From Absidia repens (Eukaryota; Mucoromycota; Mucoromycetes; Mucorales; Cunninghamellaceae), in assembly GCA_002105175.1 (NCBI GenBank), contig MCGE01000044.1, positions 186,001-250,000 on the forward strand: DNA of 64,000 bases, read 5' to 3'. Of this stretch, positions 28,365 through 39,732 are shown in pieces; the stretch's first letter is position 1; every line of letters starts with the position of its first letter. The notes beneath the pieces were generated by a model. That model saw nothing but the letters and a program-made list of their open reading frames with translations. It ran no database searches and had not been told where the DNA came from. A program made the position numbers and the translations under genes.

Positions 28365-28700
28365 AAGGCTGGATGATTCAGGCTCCGCGTTTTGCTTTCT
28401 ATTTTTTTGTGTCCTTTTTTTCCCTCTCTTTTTCTTTCTTTTGTATTTTTTTTTCCTTCATGAAAGTGTGAATGATATGATGACAAGGCTCATTGGGGAA
28501 CTGGTGATCTAGGATTAGTGTTAGAACTTGAATTAGGGGCGTTTTAAAAAACGCAAAACAAACATCATGGGGAAACGCTTTCATTTTGGATGAAGGATTT
28601 GGGAACGACAGTAGATTAGCACTCATTAGTTTAGTAATAGTTTGTCATCGTTTATATCTACGTCTGAATAAATATTCTTTTTATTATAATTAGTATCTCT
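28365..28700 (+). mobile_element. R1 SINE-like repeat, copy I (subfamily 2)
   Basis: B-box-like GATTCAGGCTCCGCG (28375-28389), a pyrimidine tract (28397-28458), then the subfamily 2 body with GAATTAGGGGCGTTTTAAAA and GGGGAAACGCTTTCATTTTG. It ends with CTACGTCTGAATAAATATTC near 28675. It sits just after R2 copy 1. Confidence 0.65.
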
Positions 28701-28964
28701 GTTGTACGTTTACATGATGAGCTTCATCGAATGTGTATTACATATGCATAGAAAAAAAAGGTGCGTCTATACATATATGAAAAAGGAACGGATAGGGTAT
28801 TATGGAGGCTTCTTCTACCAAGTCTATAAGTTTGTGCGTAGAAAAGAAAACAGGGATGTGTTTGTGTGGAAAAACAGCTATTACAGTGTATTTTGTTGTG
28901 GTGGGGTATATTGAAGGGCAAAATTGAGAATAGTATTAATTATGTAGCTACTAGGTAGCAGGGG

Positions 28965-29090
28965 GTTTCTGAAGCGTGGGTTTTGCTGGGATGGGATGGA
29001 ATACTCTGTGATTTGACACTATGGGTGGGCAGCATTGAGACAAAAGGATGGACGCCTTGGGGCCCAACTGTCGTGCTGAGAAAAAAAAAT
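28965..29090 (+). repeat. Repeat R2, divergent copy
   Basis: GCGTGGGTTTTGCTGGGATG, then GGTGGGCAGCATTGAG and CCTTGGGGCCCAACTGTCGT, follow the same order as the right half of R2 at 28090-28190 and the reverse complement of 45530-45610. The palindromic left end is absent, so this is a truncated, older copy. Confidence 0.5.
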
Positions 29091-29759
29091 GGGTAAGGGA
29101 TTAGATACGGTGATGTGAATGGAGAAATGGTAGGAAATTTTAAAGTCATAAATGGTTATCTTAGATGGTTATTTTAGAGAAGTTGACACCTTGCTCTTTT
29201 TAATATATTAACTAATTAATAAAAACCGATTATTTCCATTCCTCATTTGCCTTTGTCTTTGTTTATTTTAACTATATATGTATATTTGATAAAAGTCGGA
29301 AAAATAAGACACACCATCATAGGTGATCGCCGCCCAAAAAAAATAATGTTGCCTCTTATTGTCGACATAACCCCACCCCCCAATCATAGGCATTCTCGCA
29401 TACACACACACAAACCAGCTATTGGTATAATTTTGAAATCCGTAGATGGTTGGGCATTTTGGCTGAAGAGCCTTGAAATTGAAATGATTCCTCTACTGCC
29501 ACAATGTGGTGAGAGAATACACTGATCCCGTTTATTAGCTGAACAATACAACTTATTTCTTATTTCTAATTCTCCTGTCATTGAACTGTCACACATTTTC
29601 GTTGGAGGTTAATATTGAAACAATAGTCGTAAAGAGCAACAATTAACAAAGGGAGGGTGATAGTTGTTCAGAAACTCTGATAGAAATCATCATTCGTCCA
29701 TGACATCGTGTTTAATTCATATCTTAGCATACACTGGAAAACAGAGAGATCTATTATAT

Positions 29760-30190
29760 GAGTCTTGAGAGCGACTAATGGGACATTTTTCATTGAAGTA
29801 TATACAAAGATACATGTTTTATTTCGCAGTAGGTATAAACTATGGACAGGCTAAAATTAAACTAGACTAATCAAGACTCTAAAAAGCCAACAAATGGTGA
29901 TCCCAAATCCTAAATTCAAAATGAAAGGGAGTCCCCATGCATCTTGTCATCCCTGATCTGAAAACGCCTTTAAACTAGACCTGAACCTAATCTAAGATTG
30001 CCATAGCCTCAATGAAGTTGAATGGCGAACGAAAGAAAGAAAAAAAAAAGAAGGAAAGAAAAGAAAGACGCAAAGAAAGATGGGGGAGAAAAGAAAAATC
30101 ACATGGGCGGCATTTGAAACCTGGCAGAAGTTTATCGCATGTGAGAATAGGTTAGAAAAATTCTTTGGTTCAACGATTCTTCCAAGTGAA
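29760..30190 (-). mobile_element. R1 SINE-like repeat, copy C (subfamily 1)
   Basis: Minus strand: B-box-like GGTTTCAAATGCCGCCCATG (about 30103-30122) preceded by an R1-like head (30123-30190). A pyrimidine tract (30030-30095) and the body with CATGGGGACTCCCTTTCATT follow. An ATAAAACATG-type module (about 29815) and a GTCCCATTAGTCG module (about 29778) form the 3' side. It lies just downstream of the hydrolase gene. Confidence 0.65.
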
Positions 30191-30279
30191 ATGTACCACA
30201 TTAATTAAAAAAAAGAGCGATTTGTTTTTATTAGGATGTCTTTCAACAACAACAACAACAAACCCCCCATATACAAAAT

Positions 30280-31619
30280 TTAGTAAACATCACTTTGTTT
30301 GATACGTTGTGAGCACCAATCAGCCACTCGACTAGCATCGCTGGCCCATGCACGGAGCGACGATGCCAATAAGGGGGTAACGACGTAGACGTGGGGTTCG
30401 CTATGGCGACTGATGACCTGTACATCCACACCTTGCTTGGTCACATGAGCGACGTAGCGCTCGACATCATTGGCAAATCGTTCACGTTGACCATAGGTCA
30501 CTAACAAAGGTGGGGTATGGGTCATATCTGCATGAAGTGGACTCACTTGGCCTAAGCATTGCTGGCGCCACATCACATCGTCGTTGGGTCGGTCGTTCAG
30601 TTCAGGGAAGAGCTGGGACAAGTCTTGCTGAAGCAGAGAGTCGGGTAAACAGTCAAAGCCGGCGTGTTTGGTATAACTGGCAGACGTTTTTTCAAATGTC
30701 ACCAAAGGAGATACCATGATCCCGCCCAATGGCATTGGATGACCTTTGGTTTTTAGGCGTGACATCAACATGCCTGTGATGAATCCACCGGCACTATCAC
30801 CCCCTATATTAAAAAAAAAAATTAGAAGGGAGGAACATGTTTCATACGCCGCTAGAAAAAAGGTTTTGCATTCATTACCGACGATGATTTTGGAAGAAGG
30901 CACACCCAAAGCCATTAAATAAAGGTAAGCCTGTTCGACTTGCTCCATGATACGATACCAGTTCACCTCAGGCGCCAAATCGTAGTGTAAGGAAAGCACA
31001 GAAGTTTTGACATCATGGTGTTTTTCGAGGCGTTCAATCCAATGGATATACGTATCCGAATACATGGTACTGCTACCCACACGGAACCCGCCGCCATGGA
31101 TATAGAGCAGGACTAAATCAGAGGTGGCATCGAGGGTGCGTTCAACATAGGCATGTGCACCGCGGCCATAAGGATGATGACCTTGGTGGCGGTAAATGTT
31201 CTTGATATACCAGTGGCCAGCAACTGTCATTGACTTGTTGATACCAGTGTTTTCAAGCGGCGCAATATAATTCCACTGCGACCCATGAGGTAAAGTGGTG
31301 TTGTGCAGCAATTTCCGTGATTGTTTGGTGGGTTTATTTAAAATATATTTCACCACTTGATTACGGCGCACATGGGGTAAAGACATCAATAGCCGTCGAA
31401 TGGTTTTGAAAAAAAGATCCACCGCTGGTTGTCACAAGCCAAAACGAAAAAAAAAAATTCAGGGGGTGGAATGAATAATCATAGCAATAGGAAAAAAGCA
31501 AGTCCTTTTTTTTAGATTTTTTTTTCTTTTTTACCGAGGTTTCGAGTCTTGCGATATGTCCAAAAGGAGGTCACTAGGGCAATCACCCACGTCTTTCTTC
31601 CAGGAAAACTTTCAGCCAT
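30280..31619 (-). CDS. HSL-family alpha/beta hydrolase (esterase/deacetylase type)
   Basis: Exons 31619-31535, 31424-30879 and 30803-30280 join in phase to 384 residues. The family includes hormone-sensitive lipase-like and arylacetamide deacetylase-like esterases. LLYIHGGGFRVGS carries the HGG oxyanion motif. IIVGGDSAGGFITG is the nucleophile elbow, and it reads correctly only when the second intron is removed. The likely acid and His lie in the C-terminal part (YGQRERFANDVE and SEPHVY). The N-terminal 28 residues, from a separate exon, contain a hydrophobic stretch (TWVIALVTSFW) that may be a membrane anchor. The physiological substrate cannot be inferred. Confidence 0.88.
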
Positions 31620-32100
31620 ATCGTTTCTTTTGACGGGAAAAAGAAAAGAAATTGAAAAAGAGAGAAAAAAAAAACTTGATTATGTGTGGGGTTCCTTTTT
31701 AAGTCAATTAGTGTTTTGTGTTCCCATATGATTTTTTAATGATGATGAATGATGAAAGGTGGCTGAGATTATAAAAAAATTGCCCCCTTGACTGGAATAC
31801 TTGGTCATCAGGCCTTTCCCGCTCGAGCCTTTGATGATATTCAACTCCCGCTACTTTCTTTTTTTCTTTTTATTTCTCGGGTGTGTGTATCCTATCTCTC
31901 TATTTTTTTTTTTTTACTTTTTTTTCATTCACCATCTCGATTCGATCTTTTGCTTCCTCTTTATCATTCGTTCATCTTGCCCTTTCTCAACATACACCAA
32001 CCACCCATCAATAATAAACGATCACCCTTTACCCCCTCATTCTACCCTCTCGCGGCAAGACATACCGACTGTACAGTATATAATATTCTCTCTTGCCACC

Positions 32101-33797
32101 ATGGGACTATGCCAATCCACTTCTCAACGGCACACAGCGGAATACAAACGAAGCCACGATATTGATAAGGAATTAGAAAAAGAACGGAAACAGCAAAACA
32201 AGCATTGTAAAGTACTATTACTAGGTAAGGCAACCGTCTCCCGTCGCTCAAGGGAAAAAAAAAAAAAAAAAAAAAGGGCGGAAATATGGTCGCCACTGCT
32301 TACTCGGGCAAACTCGCGCGCGCTCACACATAAACTATAATATATATATTATATAGTTAAATTAATCATTATTATTATTACTCTTATTTTTATTTTTATT
32401 ATTATTATTATTATAGGCAGTGGTGAATCAGGAAAGTCAACAATAAGAAAACAACTGAAAATCATCAACCAAAATGGCTTTAGTCACGAGGAACTAGGTG
32501 GTTGGCGAACTATTGTGTATCGTAACTTGATGGATTCTTCACAAGCCATCGTTAACGCCATGCGACAATGTGGATATGATGATATGGATGAAAAGATACA
32601 GGTAGAGCAAAAAAGAAAAAGTGACATAACCTGAAAACAAATACTCACCCAACTTTTGTCTAATAGGCAGCATCATCGAAATTGTTACAAGAAGTAGATC
32701 CCAATATGACTCGATTGGACAAGGATATTCTTCAAAGCATGCGAGTGATATGGCAAAATCCCGACATACAACTTTTTTTGGATGAAAAGCAAAGCGAATT
32801 TTATCTTATGGATAATGCAGCCTAGTAAGTAGTAGTCGTTAACAAAACAAGCCAACAACCAGCTAAGCAATTTTTTTTTTCTTGATCTAGCTTTTTTGAC
32901 GATCTGGATCGCATTGGCCACCCAGATTATGTCCCTACGGAACAAGACGTCTTGCGGGCAAGACTGAAATCCACTGGTATCACGGAAATCACCTTCCAAT
33001 TGGATCGATTGACTATTCAGTAAGTGATTGACACACAAACACACATATATAAGCAAAAAAAAAAAAAAAAAAAAAAAAAAAGACTCTAAACATTTTCTCT
33101 GTAGTATGTTTGATGTAGGTGGCCAACGGTCCGAACGGAAAAAATGGATCCATTGTTTTGAATCTGTCATGTCGATTATCTTTTGTGTTGCACTCAGCGA
33201 ATACGACCAAGTCTTGTTGGAAGATACAACGGAAAATCGACTGGTGGAAAGTATCCGGCTGTTTGAATCCATAGTCAACAGTCGCTGGTTTCTTCATACG
33301 TCCATCATGCTGTTTTTGAATAAGGTCGATCTCTTTAAAATCAAGGTGGAACAAGTCCCGCTCGATCGCTATTTTCCGGATTACAAAGGTAATATATATA
33401 TATATATGTATAGAGAGAGAGAGAGAGAGAGAGGAAATATATGTGTACTGATGATTACAATATGTTGCGCTAGGTGGCAATGATCCAAACAAGGCGGCAA
33501 AATATATTTTATGGCGATTTTTACAAACGAATCGTGCCAAACTCCATATTTATCCACAGTAAGTAGAAAAGAAAAAAAAGGAACAGTGTGAATGTGCTAC
33601 ATATATCTTTTATATACTCACATACATATGTGCTTATAGTTTGACTCAAGCTACGGATACGACTAATGTAAGTGTTTTTTAAGCAAGTGGATGACCATGT
33701 ATACTAAAATTTCATTTTTTTATAGATTCGATTTGTATTTGCTGCTGTGAATGAAACCATTTTACAAAATGCGTTAAGAGACTCTGGTATGTTATAA
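32101..33797 (+). CDS. Heterotrimeric G-protein alpha subunit
   Basis: Eight exons (32101-32224, 32417-32601, 32667-32824, 32891-33019, 33105-33388, 33474-33558, 33640-33667, 33726-33797) join in phase to exactly 354 residues, the usual G-alpha size. MGLCQS is a myristoylation plus palmitoylation signal. The P loop is GSGESGKST. Switch I contains [14 protein letters not shown] with the catalytic Arg. Switch II is [12 protein letters not shown] with the catalytic Gln. The guanine motif is FLNKVDLF, followed by TQATDT where TCATDT is usual. The C terminus RDSGML lacks the Cys at -4 that pertussis toxin modifies in Gi. It would couple a seven-transmembrane receptor to cAMP or MAPK signalling; fungal genomes of this group carry many such paralogues. 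Confidence 0.95.
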
Positions 33798-34140
33798 ACC
33801 CGTCCTCCACATTCATACCACTTGTTTTTTGTTTTGTTTTTTTACTATTTACTACCCTATTCCATCCATCGTCATTCCAACACATTTGTTTATTTGTTAT
33901 TATTACTATATTATTTATTTATTTCTGTTGTTATTATTTACCATTTATTATATTTATTATCTCTTATTTCCTACTTACCACTTCTCCATTCAAGCATGCT
34001 ATTACTTTTTACCCTCACAAATTCGCTCTCTTCCCTCTAATTTCAATCCCCGGCCAATAAAAAAAATAATCCTCTGTTTTTTTCTTTTTTTTTTCTCTGC
34101 AGCACGCAAAAAAAAAAAAAAAAACACGACTTGGCTGACC

Positions 34141-34265
34141 ATGGCCTCTGACTCGGATAGTGATTATATTGAGGAAACCTCCTATGTCATTATGGATCTA
34201 TCTGCCGATCTTACTGAAGAAGCCATCCGGACCTTGACAGAAAAAAGGGATGGTATGGCATTGAC

Positions 34266-34300
<35 letters not shown>

Positions 34301-34776
34301 GAGAAGCAGTGGATGAAACAAATGAGGTTTGCCTAATTATTTACTCTCGGCACATGTAGGATTTGACAGAGTCGCCCATCTATGCACAACTAGGGACGCA
34401 AACATTTTGTGGCGAATTAGACGATCCTGTTGGTTCCTATCTACTTTTTGAAATGGAAGAAAAGAAAACAGACGCATCAGGTAATGTAAAACAACTACTT
34501 GTGGTTTTGTTTTATTTCCTAATTCTTTTTGTCTGCGTATGTATATGTATAGGTTTATTACCCATGCTCTCATCTATGCGACAAACTGAAAACGGCATTG
34601 TTCAAGAGGAAAAGCAAACGAAATGGCAGGCAAAATACCGACATCAAGTGGATAAAGTGATCAAGGCCAAACAGGTGGAAATCGCTCTCAAATCGCAGGA
34701 TGTCGAGGCAACCAACAAGATGAACACGGACACCGACAAAGAAGACCAGGCAGCTGCAGAAGCTGCAGGATCTTGA
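34141..34776 (+). CDS. TFIIIC subunit 6 (triple-barrel domain) homologue
   Basis: Exons 34141-34266, 34360-34480 and 34553-34776 give 156 residues. An acidic start (MASDSDSDYIEET) leads into YVIMDLSADL, then SPIYAQLGTQTFCGELDDPVG and LLFEME. This is the pattern of the TFIIIC_sub6 triple-barrel domain (Tfc7/GTF3C6), which pairs with the tau95-type subunit in the pol III factor that binds tRNA gene A boxes. The C-terminal 70 residues are charged and helical, ending in Ala/Gly. The first intron holds a poly-A tract of more than 25 nt. AATAAA lies at 34901-34906. The assignment is by motif; the fold is short, so some doubt remains. Confidence 0.75.
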
Positions 34777-36380
34777 ATGTAGTTTCCTCTTTTCAACCCT
34801 CCCCTCATATCATTATTGTAGATAGTATACACACCTTCTTTTTATATATTCATATTTGATACACCAATATCTCTCCCCCTCACCCTCACCTCACAATGTT
34901 AATAAAGAAATCGTTTTTATCATCCATCAATCTATAGTATATAGTACATGTTTATTTTATATAATTCGTATTATGAATGACCTCCTTTTCTTCATTTTAC
35001 TCAGCGTGTATTGTAGATAAAAGTACTAAGTTATTCATCATTTCAATAAAGCAATCCTATGTTTACCACTATTATCATAGAGCAGTTTACAATCTCTACA
35101 AGACTTTTATTCCTGTCTCATCCATCACCATCTATCATCATATAGATTTTGACGTTGACATCTACTTCTTTATCAACAAAAAATGGATATATTCAAAAGT
35201 AGTATTTTTCATTTTCATTTATATAATTAAAAAAAAATTGGGGTAGATGATACACCCGAAATTGCAAATACTGTCATCAGCCGGGACGAAACCCAAAGCT
35301 TCATCAGTCGTTGCACCCATTTCGTGTGTAAGGAAGCTTATTCTGCAATTGCTTGACGATTTCAATGTATCTTCGATAAACTATCGAAATAGTCATCTCA
35401 CATGAACGCTTTTATTGCAATCGGTATTATTTTGCGTTGTAAGGAAAAAAAAAAATTCTTGGCTGAAAAACTCGCCTTTTTATAGTTAAAAAAATTGTTT
35501 TTTTTTGTATACCCGCAATGAAAATTTTTTTTTCGAAATCAGCGCCGACAAAATGGGACGGCGTTTCTTTAGGGTATAGTCCACTTGCCCTGTTTCTTTT
35601 GGGAAGGGTTCGTTCTGATATGTATTATTTAGTATCAAATGGACTTGTGTTCTTGTCTATTCTAATAAAAGAAAGAAAGTTGTTAGACAAATGGACGGTG
35701 GTGTCCTCCTGGAGTTTTCTTCATACAGTAGTGAGAAGGGAAAAGAAGTCAATTGAAGTCCCGACCTCCCTTATTGTTTAAATCAACATCAAAAATGCTT
35801 GTCAGTGAACATGGCTTGGGTCACTCCCGTATGGGCGGGATTTAAAACACTCACGACATGTCTCTCAAAAAAACCTAGGATGGACGCTTATCGACGACTA
35901 CCCTATGTTAGCGATCAGCCAAACTCCCCGTCTCCCTCCTCCCCCTTTTGGGTTCAACTGGCTTTCATGGAAATAAAACCTATTATATCATACGTAATGG
36001 AAATCATGCGCTGAATATATACAGTATTTCTACTCTAGTGAAGACCATGCTCTTTTCTAGGGACGGTTACGCTGGGGTCTTCATGGAAAAAATTGTTGAT
36101 GGATATGAAAGGTAGACCGGGAATAGAGCCACGTTTCATGTAAAGTGGCCAAGATATGTTAAACTAGTCTCTGGGATTCTTGAGAAGGGGAAGGTGGGAC
36201 GTGGGTAGTAGTCATAAAAGTAGGGTGGGAGGCTATGGTTTTGGGAGTGCAGGGAAAGTCTTTCAATCTTACATTTCATTATAAAGAAAAGCTAGGCATA
36301 CCACCCCAATGGCTGAGACACACTAGAAGGACAATTCAATGCTATTAAATATAGCCACCATAACGGATTTTCTCATTATA
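34777..36380. other. Intergenic region, no gene recognised
   Basis: About 1.6 kb of AT-rich DNA with short, non-conserved frames (for example 35518-35781). It marks the transition from genic DNA to the repeat-rich island. I see no RNA gene or clear repeat match within it. Confidence 0.4.
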
Positions 36381-36389
36381 TAATAGGTC

Positions 36390-36940
36390 AGACGATGGTT
36401 AATTACAATAAAAAGAAAGACATGTTTTATTGAAGTGTATTAGTTATATGCTAAATTGAAGGCCACGGAGATCACTGTAACAAGGGATCCATTGGACTTA
36501 GTAATGGAAAATGTGGGGAATGATCTGCACTAATCTAAAGGAGAGGACGACAAAAAAAATAAAAAGGAGAGGGGATATCTTGTACAAAACATGGAAGAGA
36601 CTAATGAGACATTTTCATTAAAGAATACAAAAAGAGACATATTTTATTCAAGTATAGATTCAAACTAGTATTAAACTGAACTAATAACGGCTTCAAAAAG
36701 TCAACTAATGGTGGTTCCCAAATCCTGAATCCAATATAAAAGGGTTCCCCTTGAAACTTGTCATCCCTCAGCTGAAATCTCTTCTAAGCCAGTCCTAACA
36801 CTGATCAAAGTCCATTATGACCTCAATGAAGTTATAATGAAGAAAAAAAAAGAGAAAGAGCGCGAAATAAAATTAAAATGAGGGCAAATAAAAATTCACG
36901 CGGACGGCATTTAAAATATTTTCTGGTAATATGATTTATC
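36390..36940 (-). mobile_element. R1 SINE-like repeat, copy D (subfamily 1, with extended 3' modules)
   Basis: Minus strand: B-box-like ATTTTAAATGCCGTCCGCGTG (about 36896-36916), a pyrimidine tract, then a body with TTCAGCTGAGGGATGACAAG. Three AATAAA-type 3' modules follow (36655, 36610 and about 36425), separated by GTCTCATTAGTCTCTTCCATG. The module nearest 36425 corresponds to one in copy E near 38835. Confidence 0.6.
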
Positions 36941-36984
36941 GTACACTATACTTATTCCACAAACAAAACACCTCATATCATTAC

Positions 36985-37520
36985 ATTCGATTTTCTCCCT
37001 CAATATGATAACCTCATAGTAAAATATGTGTCATAGAACTTTTAATCGCTTCTCTTAGTGTTACTGCAGTCATCATCGTTTAAGCTGTATGAGATTCAAC
37101 CAGTTTAAATTCGTCTATCTTATGATTTCTACCGTACGATACTCCAACTACCAAGGCTGAAATGGCATTCATTGCACGCAAGTCAAAACCTAATACAATG
37201 TTAAATGAACACTGTTGTAAGCAAGTCTTGAATTCCTCATGGCATATCACTAACAAATGAAAAAAGTTACTGAAATAGGAAATTCAATTCACGCATGAAT
37301 TTATTTTCAGGTACGACTTCTTTGGGTTTTACAAGATTCATTGAAACCATGCCCCCCCCCCCCCTCCACAAAAAAGATATTCTACTGATATTGCGGGAAG
37401 ATACAAGCTATTGAGTAATACCTGGGTCAGGTTATATTTCCATTAGTATAAGTGAATTCAAAAGTTCTTTGGAAGAATGTGGGCATTTAAATCACCGCCA
37501 ACTCTTTGAGTTTGGGGGAG
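36985..37520 (+). repeat. Repeat R3, left copy
   Basis: This region matches 45945-46615 in the same orientation through several collinear blocks. These are TCCCTCAATATGATAACCTC (36995), GAATTCCTCATGGCATATCA (37228), GAAATAGGAAATTCAATTCA (about 37275), TGAATTTATTTTCAGGTACG and TTTAAATCACCGCCAACTCT (37485). It carries no recognisable coding region. The two copies flank the Fanzor region as direct repeats about 8.9 kb apart. Confidence 0.6.
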
Positions 37521-37739
37521 TGATAAGTGAGGCGATAGTTACCCTGAAGTCTTTAGCCACGCACACGACTGGATACATCCGTGTTTAGATTGGTTGTCCG
37601 GTGCCATGTATATTCAGCGAATTTGAAGTTAAAGAATCAAGAGGTTAATAGTTTCATTATTTATACTATTGAAAAAAAAATAAGAAAAAGAATATAGGAA
37701 ATGTTCTACATAGTGTTTCATTGGAACTCTGAAAAATCA

Positions 37740-38420
37740 TAAAATCGCAGCAAACTGTCTCTCAGAAAACGACAGAAAGATTTCAAATTCCGCACACGTG
37801 AATATTTACTTGGTGTCAATTTTTATTTTTTTTCCTCTTTCTTTTCTTTTTCCTTTTTTTCTTTCTTTGATTCTTCACAATTGTGGCTCCTATGGAGTAA
37901 CGGTGAACTTAGATTAGTGTCAGGACTAGTTTAGAAGGGATTTCAGCTCAGGGATAACAGGATGCATGGGGAAACCCTTCCACCATTTTGGATCCAGGAT
38001 TTAGAACCACCCATTAGTTTATCTTTTGGAGCCTTCCTTAGTTTAGTTTGCATATAGTTTGTATCTACATCTGAATAAAATATGACTCTCTTTATATATT
38101 TAAATGAAAAATGTCCCAAACGTCTTTCTCATTCATTGTACAAGAGATCGCTTTCAAAATCGCATCCTTTTAGATCTATAGTAGTTGCTTCAAGTAACAG
38201 TATCCCAGTCATCTTTCGCAATTCTCTTGTACTATACAATAATTTAGATCCATTTTTACATTCGCCCCTTTAAATTAGTATTGTCCCAACTTCATATTTT
38301 CTCATGCTACCTTCAAGAGATCCCATTGTGACAATATGAGCGTCATGACTTTAGTGTCAATATATACCAAGGTGTTTCAATAAGATATGTATGAACGTAT
38401 ATATATACTTTCTACTAATC
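37740..38420 (+). mobile_element. R1 SINE-like repeat, copy H (subfamily 1)
   Basis: B-box-like ATTTCAAATTCCGCACACGTG (about 37780-37800), a pyrimidine tract (37818-37870), and a body with GATTTCAGCTCAGGGATAAC and GGGGAAACCCTTCCACCATT. CTACATCTGAATAAAATATG ends the core near 38082. The 3' modules repeat the layout of copy G, including the motif TGTCCCAAACGTCTTTCTCA and a TTTCAATAAGATATG module at about 38375. Confidence 0.65.
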
Positions 38421-38799
38421 ATTTTATGACCAACCAAACAGAGAGTAATTCCTTTTGTGATAATGTTCTATCAAATGCTTGTACATCGTGACGCATTTTC
38501 TTGTTCAAAGTCCCTCCCCCTCCCTGTTAAATTTATCAGCTGCCCTAAAGGTGTTACTTCATATCACAGCTGTCTGCTCAAACCATTCATATGAATGAAC
38601 CAAAGTAGTGTCATGAGTATACATAGCTGGTGTTTTAAATTGTTTCTCTTCCAAAATCCCAGCGCGATTTAGGATTGCCAGATTGTCCGTTGTGTTTCCC
38701 AAGAGGAAAGTGGACATAGTCCGAGAGCTAGAAAGCAGATGCATGGTAGGACACTCACAAAAACAGTTAAATAGCGACATTATTCAATATATACTTGGA

Positions 38800-39500
38800 C
38801 AAAGTATGGTTTATAAAAAAAGAAAAATAATTTATTGAAGCATATTGGTAAATACTGATCCTAAAGACGACGGGTTCATTGCAACAAGGGGATTGAATTG
38901 ACGTAGCATGACGAAGACTAATGTGATATTTGATGAATGGTCAACACTAATCTATAGTGCCACTGGTTAAAATAGAATAAATATACTGTACTGTACAGCA
39001 GAGTGCAAGGCATGAAGAAGACCAACGGGATCTATTTTATTAAAGTATAACATCAATGATCAACACTAATCAAGGCGGGGTTGGTAGTATTAAAAAAAGG
39101 ATCAATTGTACAAGACTATTAAGACATTTATGTATTGGAGCAAGTAAAGGAGACGTATTTTATTCAGATGTAGACACAAAACTAGTACTAAACTAAAACT
39201 AAATTAAGCTAATGAAGGCTCCAAAAGGCCAACTAATGGGGGGTTTGTAAATCTTGAATCCAAAATGAAAGGGTTTCGCCATGCATGTTGCCAACCCTGA
39301 GCCGAAACCCCTTCTAAACTAGCCTTGATACTAATCTAAGTCCATCATGACCTCAAAAAGGTCGAATGGCGAACAGTTGAAAGAAAAAAAAAAGAAAAAG
39401 GAAGAGGCAAAAAGGAAAATGGGAGAAAATAAAAATGCGTGAGCGGAATGTGAAAAATCTTCGGGGAGATGGTTTGCCAGGCGTTACAGCTTTTCAACTT
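38800..39500 (-). mobile_element. R1 SINE-like repeat, copy E (subfamily 1), adjacent to the Fanzor 3' end
   Basis: Minus strand: B-box-like TTTTTCACATTCCGCTCACGC (about 39436-39456), a pyrimidine tract (39376-39420), and a body with GGTTTCGGCTCAGGGTTGGC and GGCGAAACCCTTTCATTTTG. TTTATT-type modules lie on the plus strand near 39160, 39035 and 38830. Its 5' end is only about 230 nt from the Fanzor stop codon. It is in inverted orientation relative to copy H. Confidence 0.6.
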
Positions 39501-39732
39501 GAATTTGAGAGGGAGTGTAAATGGTTTTAGACGATGGCAAATAAAGTTGGGAAGGGAAGTAAAATAAATTGGGATGAAGGGAAAAGGTAATTGGGACAGG
39601 AGGCAAAAGTAGGTGAGACAAACAGGTGAGCCAAGATGAGAGTAAAGGAAAGTGTGAGTCCAAACGAAATATCTTTGTGTTTCATTTTCTTGTAACTTAC
39701 GTGTATACATCAACACATATTTGTTATGTGGA
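39480..39732 (-). other. Fanzor 3' flank: candidate guide-RNA / element-end region
   Basis: These 250 nt separate the Fanzor stop from R1 copy E. On the minus strand the segment is pyrimidine-rich (39530-39650) and contains no other gene. In characterised TnpB and Fanzor elements the guide RNA (omega RNA) is transcribed from the 3' end of the gene and the adjacent terminal sequence, so this is the place to look. I could not define a stem-loop or terminal inverted repeat by eye. The assignment is positional inference only. Confidence 0.25.

Noticed and set aside
35518..36014. Small plus-strand ORFs after the TFIIIC gene
   Set aside because: Short, no domain, composition like the surrounding intergenic DNA, and no promoter or splice pattern.
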